Positions 1 through 9,472 of a DNA stretch of 64,000 bases are shown one piece after another; position 1 is the first letter of the stretch, and each line of letters starts with the position of its first letter. Source of the stretch: CAVRIA01 sp963721115 (GTDB lineage: Bacteria > Desulfobacterota > Binatia > HRBIN30 > CADEER01); NCBI GenBank assembly GCA_963721115.1, contig CAVRIA010000004.1, positions 434,001 to 498,000 on the forward strand, in the 5' to 3' direction. The notes below the pieces were generated by a model. The model did not search any database and had not been told where the DNA came from. It saw only the letters and a list, made by a program, of their open reading frames with translations. Position numbers and translations under genes: made by a program.

Positions 1-1
1 C

Positions 2-487
2 GTCGAACGGCTGGGGGAGATCTACCGCTATCTCCTGCACCGCGCGCATGCCGACTTCGTTCCGCTCGCCGACGAGTTGAGCGTTGCCGAAGCCTATCTG
101 GAGATCGAGCGTGCGCGCTTCGGCGACGCGTTGTCGGTCGAAGCGCGCGTCGACGCGCGCGCGCGGGCTCTCTTGCTGCCGAGCCTGATTCTGCAGCCGC
201 TGGTGGAGAACGCGGTGAAGCACGGGATCTCCCCCAAGCTCGGCGGTGGGCGGGTCACGATCGAGGCGAGCGTCGACGCGGCGAACCACCTGCGACTGGC
301 GGTATCCGACACGGGCGTCGGGGTGCGGGACGCGAGCGCCATCTTCGAGAGGGGCGTCGGCCTGCGCAACGTGCGCGATCGGTTGCTGCGTCTCTACGGG
401 GACGAATACTCGCCCCGCGTCGAGAGCCGGCCAGGTGGCGGGACGACGGTGATGCTGCGCATCCCGATCGTGCAGGGGAGCGCCTGA
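2..487 (+). CDS. Sensor histidine kinase, C-terminal part (LytS/YehU type), cut by window edge
   Basis: The reading frame is open from base 2, so the N-terminal sensor part lies outside the window. The visible 161 residues hold the end of the His_kinase region (LGEIYRYLLHR, then PLADELSVAEAYLEIERARF, typical of the LytS/YehU family) and a HATPase_c domain. The N-box reads PLVENAVKHGI, the G1 box DTGVGV and the G2 box GVGLRNVRDRL. Such kinases autophosphorylate on His and pass the phosphate to a LytTR response regulator, which is the next gene only 5 bases downstream. The input signal cannot be seen. Confidence 0.9.
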   Translation, partial: VERLGEIYRYLLHRAHADFVPLADELSVAEAYLEIERARFGDALSVEARVDARARALLLPSLILQPLVENAVKHGISPKLGGGRVTIEASVDAANHLRLAVSDTGVGVRDASAIFERGVGLRNVRDRLLRLYGDEYSPRVESRPGGGTTVMLRIPIVQGSA

Positions 488-492
488 CGGAG

Positions 493-1245
493 ATGATCCA
501 GACGCTGGTCGTCGACGACGAAAAGCTGGCGCGCGACCGCCTGATCGGCTTCCTGCGCGGTATCGAAGACATCCAAGTCGTCGGCCAGGCAGCCAACGGC
601 GTCGAGGCGGTGCGGATGATCGGTGAGCAGGATCCCGACCTGGTCTTTCTCGACGTGCAGATGCCGGGAATGGACGCCTTCGGCGTGCTGGATTCGGTAA
701 ACCGGCGGCCGCTGGTGGTCTTCGCCACAGCCCACGACGAGTACGCGATCAAGGCGTTCGAGGTCCACGCCGCGGACTACCTTCTCAAGCCGATCTCCCG
801 CGCCCGATTGTACGAGTCGGTGCGGCGGGTGCGAGCTCGCCTGGAAGGCCCGGCGCAGGCTCCCGATTTCCGAAAGCTGGCGGAGGCGCTGCAATCTAGA
901 GACCGCCGCTATGCGATTCAGCTACCGGTACACAAGGGGCGGCAGATCCTGCTGCTGGCGATCGAGGAGGTGTACTGGTTCGAGGTCGAGTTCCGGCTCG
1001 TCTATGCCCACACGGCCACCGATCGGTTCATGACCAGCTTCACCCTCAAAGATCTCGAGGAACGGCTCGATTCGGAGGTGTTCTTCCGCGCGCACAAGTC
1101 GCGTCTGGTGAACCTCAACCACGTGCGCGCCATCGTTCCGTGGTTCGGTGGGCGCTTCAAGCTGGTGATGCGCAATGCCGCGAGCTCCGAGGTCGAGTTG
1201 AGCCGGGCGCAGGCGCGGGTGCTGCGCCGCAAGATGCGCTGGTGA
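493..1245 (+). CDS. LytTR-family response regulator
   Basis: The 250-residue protein has an N-terminal receiver domain (about residues 1-120) with the acidic pair D8/D9, phosphoacceptor D54 in LVFLDVQMPG and conserved K99 in YLLKP. A C-terminal LytTR DNA-binding domain follows (about 145-245), ending FFRAHKSRLVNLNHVRAIVPW and so on. It is the partner of the upstream kinase and probably co-transcribed with it. LytTR regulators bind paired direct repeats, but no such pair was recognised here, so the target genes are unknown. It ends in TGA, which shows that TGA is a normal stop in this genome. Confidence 0.93.
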   Translation: MIQTLVVDDEKLARDRLIGFLRGIEDIQVVGQAANGVEAVRMIGEQDPDLVFLDVQMPGMDAFGVLDSVNRRPLVVFATAHDEYAIKAFEVHAADYLLKPISRARLYESVRRVRARLEGPAQAPDFRKLAEALQSRDRRYAIQLPVHKGRQILLLAIEEVYWFEVEFRLVYAHTATDRFMTSFTLKDLEERLDSEVFFRAHKSRLVNLNHVRAIVPWFGGRFKLVMRNAASSEVELSRAQARVLRRKMRW

Positions 1246-1541
1246 GTGGTCGCGTTGATTCCGTTCCGAAAAGCACGTAGGGTGCGGCGCCGAGTGGTCG
1301 AATCCGCGAACCGTGTTGGTGGTCCAACCAGCCATCGGTGTGACCGGCGAGCTGAGACGACGAAGGACGATCGGGAATATTTCGAGGAGATCCGGCCCGT
1401 TCGGGCGCGTCGAGAGCCGGCGCGAAACCGACTGGATTCGTGGGCTCGACCACGACCATGTTCGAAAGACGAACTGCGCCCGGAACGGGCGGCGGCCGCG
1501 CCGGGCCTCTGCGACGCGCGGAGAGACAGCGGCAGGGAGCC

Positions 1542-3173
1542 ATGTTGAGCATCAAACGAGGTCGCGCGTTTCGCTGGCAGAGCCGACTTTGCTCGCTCGC
1601 CACGGCCGCCTTGGTCGGAGTGCTCCCGGTCGCCTCCCTGGCGACACTCGGAGACGCGAACTGCGACCAGCACGTCGACATGAACGACGTCACCGCGTTG
1701 ATCGGGCGCATCTTCGGCGGCCAAGGCGTGTGCCCCGACGCCGACGTCAACGGCGACGGGTCGATCAATTCGGCGGATCTCGTGCTGCTGATGGCCCTGC
1801 TGCCCGCGGGCCTGCCGACGCCGACGCCGACCCCTACCGCCGATCTGACGGAGCCGACACCGACGCCGACGAGCGGTGAGGAGACGCCGTTGGCGACCCC
1901 CACCTTCACCGCCGCCAGAAACACGCCCACGGCGACCGGAACGCGCACCAGGACCGCCAGCGCGACGCCGACGGAGTTGGTGACCGCGACTCGCACGGCC
2001 ACGCGGACGCCGACGTTCACTGTGACGGAGACTCCGACGATCACGCGGACTCCCACGCAGAGCCCGACGGGAACGCTCCCCACGGCGACGAATACGCTCA
2101 CCCCCTCGATCACGCCGACACCGACGCGGACGCCGATCCCGACACAAACCGAGACGCCGACGCGGACGCCGATCCCGACGCGAACCGAGACGCCGACGCG
2201 GACGCCGATTCCGACGCGAACCGAGACGCAGACGCGCACGCCGACGCGGACCGGAACGCCGACGCGAACCTTCCCGCCGACGCGCACGCCGACCAACACC
2301 ATTCCGCCCACGGTGACACGCACGCCGACGGAGACCCGCACCCCGACCCGCACCCGAACCGAGACGCCGACCCGCACCCCGACGCCGACGCGGACGTCGA
2401 CGTTCACGCGGACGCCGAGCCGCACGCCGACCGACACGCGGACGCCGACGGAGACGCGCACGCCGACGATCACCAAGACCCCGACGATCACCAAGACGGC
2501 GACGCTGACCCGGACGGCGACGCAGACGCCGACACCGAGCGCGACTCGCACGAGCACCAAGACGGCCACGCCGACGATCCCGCGCCCGGTCGGAGCGGAG
2601 GTGACGTTCTTCGGCATCGCCACCGCCGACAACGTGGTGCGCGCTCCGTCGGACGCGACCGAGGACGGGGTACCGATCTACGACTGGCCGACGGACGCCG
2701 GCTTCATCATCGTCGTCGAGGGGCGCCCGGGAACCGCCAATCGCCCCGTCGGCTCTCTGGGAACCATGGGCAGCGAGACGAACGGCACCACGCGGCCGGA
2801 CGTCCAAATTCAGGCCGGTCGATCGCTGGGCAACGGAAGCACGGTGGTGTGTGACCGCATCGGTGCGAACATCGGCGGCGTGCCGGGCTTCGACCCGTCC
2901 GTCTTCTTCGGACCTTCGCAGTCGATCACCGACGCCCTGAACGACTTCGCCTGTCGCTTCGACACTCATCCGGCGAGCACCAGTGCCTGTACCTTCAACG
3001 ATCTGGGCAACTTCAGCTTCGTCGACAATCGCACGTCGCTGCAATTCTGCACGGCACCGGCCATCGGCGAGGAGATGGCGTTCCCGTCCGGCAACACGAT
3101 GCTGACGGTGCAACTGCGCGACTCGGTGGGCAACATTGGGAACCGGGCTAGCCTCGTGATCCGCGTGCCGTGA
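1542..3173 (+). CDS. Exported dockerin-like / Thr-Pro-linker protein
   Basis: The ATG at 1542 is preceded by GGCAGGGAGC and opens a signal peptide (hydrophobic run LATAALVGVLPVASLA), so it is preferred to upstream starts. Mature order: a dockerin-like pair of EF-hand loops (GDANCDQHVDMNDV and DADVNGDGSINSADL, about residues 37-85), then about 250 residues of degenerate TPT/RTPT repeats (1815-2580), then a roughly 195-residue C-terminal domain with several Cys (VVCDRIG, DFACRFD, STSACTF, QFCTAP) and no family I recognise. The Thr-Pro stretch looks like an extended cell-surface linker. The opposite strand is also open over the repeats, but this is a composition effect. Confidence 0.8.
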   Translation: MLSIKRGRAFRWQSRLCSLATAALVGVLPVASLATLGDANCDQHVDMNDVTALIGRIFGGQGVCPDADVNGDGSINSADLVLLMALLPAGLPTPTPTPTADLTEPTPTPTSGEETPLATPTFTAARNTPTATGTRTRTASATPTELVTATRTATRTPTFTVTETPTITRTPTQSPTGTLPTATNTLTPSITPTPTRTPIPTQTETPTRTPIPTRTETPTRTPIPTRTETQTRTPTRTGTPTRTFPPTRTPTNTIPPTVTRTPTETRTPTRTRTETPTRTPTPTRTSTFTRTPSRTPTDTRTPTETRTPTITKTPTITKTATLTRTATQTPTPSATRTSTKTATPTIPRPVGAEVTFFGIATADNVVRAPSDATEDGVPIYDWPTDAGFIIVVEGRPGTANRPVGSLGTMGSETNGTTRPDVQIQAGRSLGNGSTVVCDRIGANIGGVPGFDPSVFFGPSQSITDALNDFACRFDTHPASTSACTFNDLGNFSFVDNRTSLQFCTAPAIGEEMAFPSGNTMLTVQLRDSVGNIGNRASLVIRVP

Positions 3174-3262
3174 GCTCGAACGCGCAGAGAAGGCGAGGAT
3201 CGACGCGCGCTCGAAAGCGGCAGGGCCAGTCCGGCCCGTCATCGGCAAGGGAGGTATAAAAG

Positions 3263-3700
3263 ATGCGCATCAGGCTCGGAATCGCCTTGGGGCTCGCGTT
3301 CGTTGCGGGAGCGGCGCTCGCCAAGCAGTTGCCGCCGGTGATCCAGCACCTGGGCCCCTACGTTCCGACACCGGGTCCGACGCCGGAGATCCAGGACCGC
3401 ATCCGGCTGATCACCACGTTCACCGTTCAGAACAAGCCGGGCAGACCGAGCGTCATCTCCTTCGAGGCCACCGATTTCGGGCGCGCTCCGAAGGGGAAGG
3501 AGTACGAGTACCGAACCCTGGCTTCCGAGGTCTACAGCCTCGCCGAGCCGAAGAAGGACGCCAAAGCACTGGCCGATCAGATCACGTTCAAGATCCGGGA
3601 TCTCGAGAAGGATCTCCTCGAGTACGTAGAGATTGTGGGCCCCCCTCGCGAGCGCGAGTCGGTGACCGAGCAGGGCGGCGGGATGCAGCGGCCGCAATGA
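3263..3700 (+). CDS. Small exported protein of unknown function
   Basis: The 145-residue protein starts MRIRLGIALGLAFVAGAALA, a good signal peptide with an Ala-x-Ala type cleavage site near residue 20. GGAGG lies 9 bases before the ATG, supporting the start. The mature part is hydrophilic and mixed in charge, with no motif I recognise. It ends QGGGMQRPQ. It follows the dockerin-like protein in the same direction, 89 bases downstream, and faces the next large gene convergently. Function unknown. Confidence 0.65.
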   Translation: MRIRLGIALGLAFVAGAALAKQLPPVIQHLGPYVPTPGPTPEIQDRIRLITTFTVQNKPGRPSVISFEATDFGRAPKGKEYEYRTLASEVYSLAEPKKDAKALADQITFKIRDLEKDLLEYVEIVGPPRERESVTEQGGGMQRPQ

Positions 3701-3712
3701 CCGCGGCGGCCC

Positions 3713-6700
3713 TCACGGGCAGCCGTTCAGGGCGCTGTTGACGGCGAGGATCAGCTCGTTGACGACCACTGCGCCGTCGCCGTTGGCGTCGGCGGCGCGG
3801 CACATCGAGACCGGAAGGCTCCCGAGGGCGATGTTGACGCCGCGGATGAGCTCATCGACGGTCACTGTGCCGCCGCCGTCGCAGTCGCCGATGCAGGCGA
3901 TGGCCGTTGCCGTCGCGCGTCGCGGCGGGCGTGGGCGCGTGTCGACGATCACCGGCGTCGGCGTGTCGGTGTTCTGCCGCGTCGGCGTCCGCGTCGGCGT
4001 GTTGCTAAAGATGCGCGTCGCGGTCGCCGTGCTCTGACCGGTCGGCGTCGCCGTCGGCGTCGGCGTCGAGGTCACGGTCGGCGCCGGCGTCTGGGCGCCG
4101 CCCGAGAAGAAGCGGCCGTACTTCAAGAGATTGTCGAGCACCGGTCCGACCGCCTTGGGCAGGTCGGGGGCGCAGTAGTTGAGGGTAGTGACGATCACCT
4201 TTCCGGCGCCGTAGTTGTACTCGACCCAGGACGGCCCATCCGCGTTTCGCAGGACGACGGTCGCGCCGGGTGGCACGTTGGTCAGGTGCCCGAGGTCGGT
4301 GTTGCCCCAACCGGAGAACGACTGCGCCGTGAGCGGCGTGCCGCCGTAGCCCTCGCCGGTGATGTACGGGTGCTGCGGCATCATGATGGTCTCGGAGTTG
4401 TGCGGGCCACTGCTCTGGAACCCGATCTGGGATCCGACGGCGTTCGGGGCGAGGGCCGTCTCCATTTGTGTCACGCCGCCGACGTTGACGACCGCCGCGC
4501 CACCGAGGCGGACGAAGCGGTCGAGAAAGCCGCCCGTCCCGATCGGTGCGGAGATGTGGCGCAGGTAGGCGTAGTCCTGGCTGTTGTTCAGGCCGGGGGC
4601 GACCCAGACGCCGAGGAACTCGTTGTGGCGCGATGTCGCGTCCTCGTTGAAGAGCAGATCGCTGAACGAGATGCCGAATACGTCGACAGGGCCAGACCCG
4701 GCTTGGTGGCTTCCGACTGGCTGCACTCCCAGTAGTTCGAGTTCGTCGCCAGGATGTAGTCGCCGCGCGGCGGGAAGGTGTTGGTCGGCGTCGGGGTGGG
4801 GCCGGTCGGCGTCGCCGTGGCGGTGCGCGTCGGCGTGGCGGTGTCGGCCGGCGTCTCGGTCGGGGTGGCCGTCGGCGACGGGGTCCCCTCGACGGTGGGC
4901 GGGAGAGTGGCCGTGGCGGTGTCGGTCGGCGTCGCCGTCGGCGTGGCGGGAACCGTGCCGGTCACCGTCGGTGACGGCGTCGCCGTCTCGCTGGGCGTCG
5001 GCCTCGGTGCGGTGGTGCTGGTCGAGGTGGCGGTCGCCGTCGGGGGCGGAGTGAACGTTGCGGTGGCCGTCGGTGTGGTCGTGACCGTCGGCGTCGGCGT
5101 GGAGGTCCGGGTCGCCGTCGGGACGGTAGGAGTGTCGCTTGCGGTCGGTGTCGGCGGTGGAGGAGTGAAGGTCGGCGTCGGCGGCGTTGTCGGCGTCTCG
5201 GTTGGTGTGCGCGTGCGCGTGAACGTCGCGGTGCTGGTGGCCGTGGGCGTCGGGGTGAAGGTCGACGTCGGAATGGGCGTCGGCGGATTCTGGTCGAACA
5301 CGACCTCGAGCAGGAGTTGGTGGACCTGCATCGACTGGCCGGAGTTGGCGGAGTGGCGAACGCCGAACTCGGTGCCAGCGATGTCCGCCGCGGACCACGC
5401 CGTTCCCGTCGCCGGATTGGTCTCGTCGAGCCGCGCGAAGCCCGCCCGCGTCGTCTGTGGCTTGAAGAGCACCTCTGGAGAGAGGTCGCTGCCGGCTGCG
5501 CTGGCGCATGGTCCGCTGCGCAGGAAGAGGCCGCTCATCGTGTCGCTGGTCAGGTCCACCTGGGCGGCGGTGAACGTCTTGACCGCGACGATCGGTCCGT
5601 TGACCCCGCGTCCGGCCGCGCCTTCGTAGCAGAACGAGGCGCGCTTGTTGGCGCCGTTCTGGCGGATGTAGACCGAACCGTTGGGCGGCCGGGCGGATAC
5701 GCACGGGAACAGGCTGGGGCCGCAGTTCTGTACCGCCCACTCGTGGTAAAAGCCGTCGGCGTTGGGACGCAGGGCGACGATGCCCAGCTCGCCGGGCCAG
5801 GTGATGCCGGCGGAGAAGGTGTGGTCGTCCCAGCGCAGGGCCGGCGACGGGCCGTCGTCCGGCCCGATGCGGGTCTGGCGCACCGGCAGATTCACCGCGT
5901 GCGATACGCTGATCACCGTCTGGCCGTTCACCCGCATTTCCGCCGTACCGCCCGCACTGGCGCTGCGGTAGCGCACCTCGTAGTGCGTGAACGTGGGACA
6001 GATCGTCAGCGGCGCGAAGGTCTCGCCGACGCTGTTGCCGCCGACCCGCATGGTCAGGCGGGCGTCGGCCCCGAGGACGAGCTCGACTACCGGGGTGGAA
6101 GCGGAGTCGTCGTACCACAGGCGAACGCGATGCGAGCCCGAGACGGAGCCGGCCTGACAGACCCAGATGCCGTCGGTGAACGTGTCCGACGAGCTCGGCA
6201 GATCGGTGCTCACGTACCAGGCGCCGTTGGTGTTGCCGGCATCGAGGCTGAACTCGCCGGAGCGGGGGTTGCTCGTGACCAGTGGGTTCGAGCCGATCGG
6301 GAAGACGCCGTAGTCGCCCACCCAGCCGCCTTCGAAGCCGTTCGCGCGCGCGATCTGACGCAGCAGGGGGGTCGGCGTGGGGGTGCGCGTCGCCGTCGGG
6401 GTGCTGCTGGAGGTGGCTGTCGCGGTGGCGGTGGACGTGAAGGTCGGCGTCGGCGTCCGGGTCACCGTCGCCGTCATCGTCGCGGTGAACGTCGACGTCA
6501 CGGTCGGCGTGATCGTCGGCGTCGGCGTGACGGTCGGTGTCCATGTCGGTGTCGGCGTATGAGTGAACGTCGGCGTGGGTGTGTCGGTCGGCGTGTCGGT
6601 CGGCGTCGATGTCGGGGTGGCGGTCGGGGTTGCGGTGGGCGTCGGCGTGGAGGTCTCGGTCGGCGTGGACGTCGGTGTGTTGGTCGGGGTCGGAGACGGG

Positions 6701-7899
6701 AACCCGGTCGTGTCGAAGGCGACCTCGCGCAACACTTGGGTGACGCGGGCATCGGCTCCGCCGCTGGCGAGGGAGATCTCGAAGCCCGTGCGGTTGAGGT
6801 CGGTCGGCATCCAGTCGCTGCCGGTCGCCGGATTCGTTTCGTCGACCCGCGCGACGCCCGCGAACTGCCCGCCGAGCTGCGTGCCGAGTGTGTTCGTCGC
6901 TCCCGCCGTGCCTCCGCAGGCACGGGCGTTGCCCCGCAATACGAGGTTGACCGACGCCGGCGGTGCGGCGCTGCGCCCGATGACGACGCTCTTCACCGCC
7001 AGGATGTTGCCGAACACGCCGCCGAGCCCCGCCGCTTCCAGACAGAAGGACTGCACGGCGTTCGGCGTGGCCGTCGACAGGAACGAGGTCTCGTCGTCGG
7101 GCGGCTGCTCGTCGACGCAGGAGAAGGCGGCTCCGCATCCGTTCGGGATCCAGTCGTCGTGCAGCTGCGGGTCGGTGGGATCGAGGGGCTCGATCGGCAG
7201 CAGCCCGGCGATGCGCAGCCCGGTCGGGAAATCGAGACCGCGGACGATGGCATGGTCGTCCCACACGACACTCACCGTGTCGGCAGCTGTGTCGTCCGGC
7301 CCGACGTGAACGGTGGCAAGCGGCGGCGCGGAGGGCGGGATCGGGCCCGATTGGGCGACCCCGTTGACGATCAGACTGGCCGTGCCCGGCGATCCGCTCT
7401 GGTATTCGACGAGGAGCGAGGAAAAGGTGGGACAGCTGGTGAGCGGTTGGGCCCCCAGGGCCACGAAGGTGCCGTTGACGCGCAGCTCCAGCCGCCTCTG
7501 GAAGTCGATCCGCACCTCCATGATCTCTCCGCCCTGGTCGTCCAGCCAGGTGCGGATGCGCCGCGAGTTGGTCGTCGGTGCCGTTTCCACGCACGCCCAG
7601 ATCCCGTCGGTGAACGTGGTGGCCGGGCTCGACAGGCCGACCGAGACGAACTCCTTCGCGCCGGGACCGGCCATGGTCTGAAGGCCGAAGCGACCGGCGG
7701 CATTCAGGCGGTGAAAGAAGGAGCCGCTCGGCGTGCCGACGGAGGTGTAGTCGCCGGGACCTCCGCTCTCGAAGCCGTTGAACCGGTCGAGAGTGGCGCC
7801 GGGGACGCCAGCCGGGCTCCGAACCGCCAGGACGGTGAGCACGGCCGTCAGAACGAACAGTGCCGCGGGCAGCCCGGGCTGCCGCAGGATCGACCGCAT
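3713..7899 (-). CDS. Giant exported protein: two jelly-roll-like domains, Thr-Pro linkers, C-terminal dockerin-like module (frameshifted)
   Basis: The start at 7899 gives a signal peptide (MRSILRQPGLPAALFVLTAV). Order: domain A (about residues 35-400), TPT linker, domain B, which repeats A's layout (TFTDGIW, then CPTF, VGPDD or IGPDD, WDDH, and RVDETNPATG or RLDETNPATG), second TPT linker, a domain ending LLKYGRFFSGG, third TPT linker, and a C-terminal dockerin-like pair (GDCDGGGTVTVDEL, AADANGDGAVVVNEL). A and B resemble laminin-G/concanavalin-like sandwiches, which is inference. The reading frame changes near 4695: the upstream part ends its correct sequence at SQSEATKPGL and the rest continues as DVFGISFSDLLF in another frame. 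This is probably one indel. Likely a cell-surface or secreted binding protein. Confidence 0.75.
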
Positions 7900-8179
7900 C
7901 ACGGCGTCCCGGGAGCCGACGTTCGCCGTCGTGCGCCGCCCGGGGTCATTGTGTCCCCGTCCCATCCATCGTTCTCGTTGAGACGCCAATTCCCGCGGAT
8001 TTCCTGCACATTCCCTGCACGAGGGTCGGCCCGAACGCCGGGCGGGATCGGCGTTCGGGCGTCCGGCGCAATACGGGGTCTAGTCTCGCGAAGCTGGTTC
8101 GCACATGCGTAGACGTTTCGTTGACTTGGATAGGGGCCTTTGATACCCAGTCACGCTTCTCCGCGCAAGCTCCCACGGC

Positions 8180-9472
8180 ATGAAGATCCCCTCCGTCAAA
8201 GGGTTTCACGACGTCCTTCCGGACGAGACCGTCCGCTGGGCGAGCCTGGAAGCGAGCGCCCGCGAGGTCTTTGCCCGTTACAACTTCCGCGAGATCCGGC
8301 CGCCGATCGTCGAGCGCACCGACCTCTTCCGCCGCTCCATCGGCGAGACCACCGATATCGTCGAAAAGGAGATGTACACGTTCGAGGACCGCGACGGCAC
8401 GCCGTTGACCCTGCGACCGGAGGGGACGGCCTCGGTGGTCCGGGCCTACGTCGAGCACGCCATGCACGCCAAGGAGCCGGTCTCCAAGCTGTTTTACCTG
8501 GGGCCGATGTTCCGGCGCGAGCGGCCGCAGCGGGGGCGGCTGCGGCAGTTCTCGCAGATCGGGGTCGAGGTGTTGGGCCGGGACGACGCGGCGGCCGACG
8601 CCGAGGTGCTCCTGCTTCTCTACGACCTCCTGTCCGCCTTCGCGATCGAGGGCGCGGAGGTGCAGATCAACTCGCTCGGCTGCCGGCGCTGCCGGCCGGC
8701 CTATCGCGAGGCGCTCGTCGCCTGGGGGCGGTCGAAGCTCGACCAGCTCTGCGACGACTGCCGGCGGCGCATCGAGCAGAACCCCATGCGCCTGCTCGAC
8801 TGCAAGCAGCCCGGCTGCATCGCCCTGCGCGACGGCGCGCCGCGTATGATCGACCACTACGACGAGGAGTGCCGCGCCCACTTCGAGCGCGTCCGTGAGC
8901 TGCTCGAGGCACAGGGGATCCGGCCCCACCTGCAGCCGTACATGGTGCGCGGCCTCGACTACTACTGCCGCACGGCGTTCGAGGTTCTGGCCCCCGGCCT
9001 GGGGGCGCAGAACGCCATCGGCGGCGGCGGCCGCTACGACGGCCTGGTGCGGGACTTGGGCGGGCCCGACGTCGCCGGCATCGGCTTCGCCCTCGGTATG
9101 GAGCGCCTGGCCATCGTGCTCGCCGAGCGCCCGGCTCCGGCCGCGGCGCCGGAGTTCGTCATCGCACCGCTGGGAAGCGCGGCCGAGACCCGGGCCGTGG
9201 GTATGGCGCGGCGCTGGCGGCACGCCGGAGCGCGCGTCGAGGTGGAGTCGGGCGGCCGCAGCTTGAAGAGCCAGATGCGCCACGCCGACAAGCTCGGCGC
9301 CCGATACGTCCTGATTCTCGGAGAGGAAGAGATGGCGGAAGGTGCCTTGACCGTGCGAGACATGCAGGCCCGCCTCGATCGCCGCGGGGCGGTCGAGATC
9401 GACGCCTCGATCGACGAGCTGCGCGCGGCGCTGGTGTCCGGAGGCGCCTCATCCGTGGAGCGACAAGCGTGA
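8180..9472 (+). CDS. hisS: Histidyl-tRNA synthetase
   Basis: The 430-residue length is normal for the family. It ligates histidine to tRNA-His in the cytoplasm. The start MKIPSVKGFHDVLPDE matches the usual N-terminus. Class II motif 2 reads MFRRERPQRGRLRQF, the first His-specific motif reads MVRGLDYYCRTAFE and motif 3 GIGFALGMERL. A C-terminal anticodon-binding domain follows. The last four bases overlap the start of aspS (GTGA at 9469), so the two are translationally coupled, a common hisS-aspS arrangement. Confidence 0.97.
   Translation: MKIPSVKGFHDVLPDETVRWASLEASAREVFARYNFREIRPPIVERTDLFRRSIGETTDIVEKEMYTFEDRDGTPLTLRPEGTASVVRAYVEHAMHAKEPVSKLFYLGPMFRRERPQRGRLRQFSQIGVEVLGRDDAAADAEVLLLLYDLLSAFAIEGAEVQINSLGCRRCRPAYREALVAWGRSKLDQLCDDCRRRIEQNPMRLLDCKQPGCIALRDGAPRMIDHYDEECRAHFERVRELLEAQGIRPHLQPYMVRGLDYYCRTAFEVLAPGLGAQNAIGGGGRYDGLVRDLGGPDVAGIGFALGMERLAIVLAERPAPAAAPEFVIAPLGSAAETRAVGMARRWRHAGARVEVESGGRSLKSQMRHADKLGARYVLILGEEEMAEGALTVRDMQARLDRRGAVEIDASIDELRAALVSGGASSVERQA

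Noticed and set aside
1800..7600. Long open frames on the opposite strands over the Thr-Pro repeat regions
   Set aside because: They are composition shadows of ACN-CCN codon repeats (giving Val-Gly-Val or Asp-Ala-Asp runs) and have no start signal or domain.
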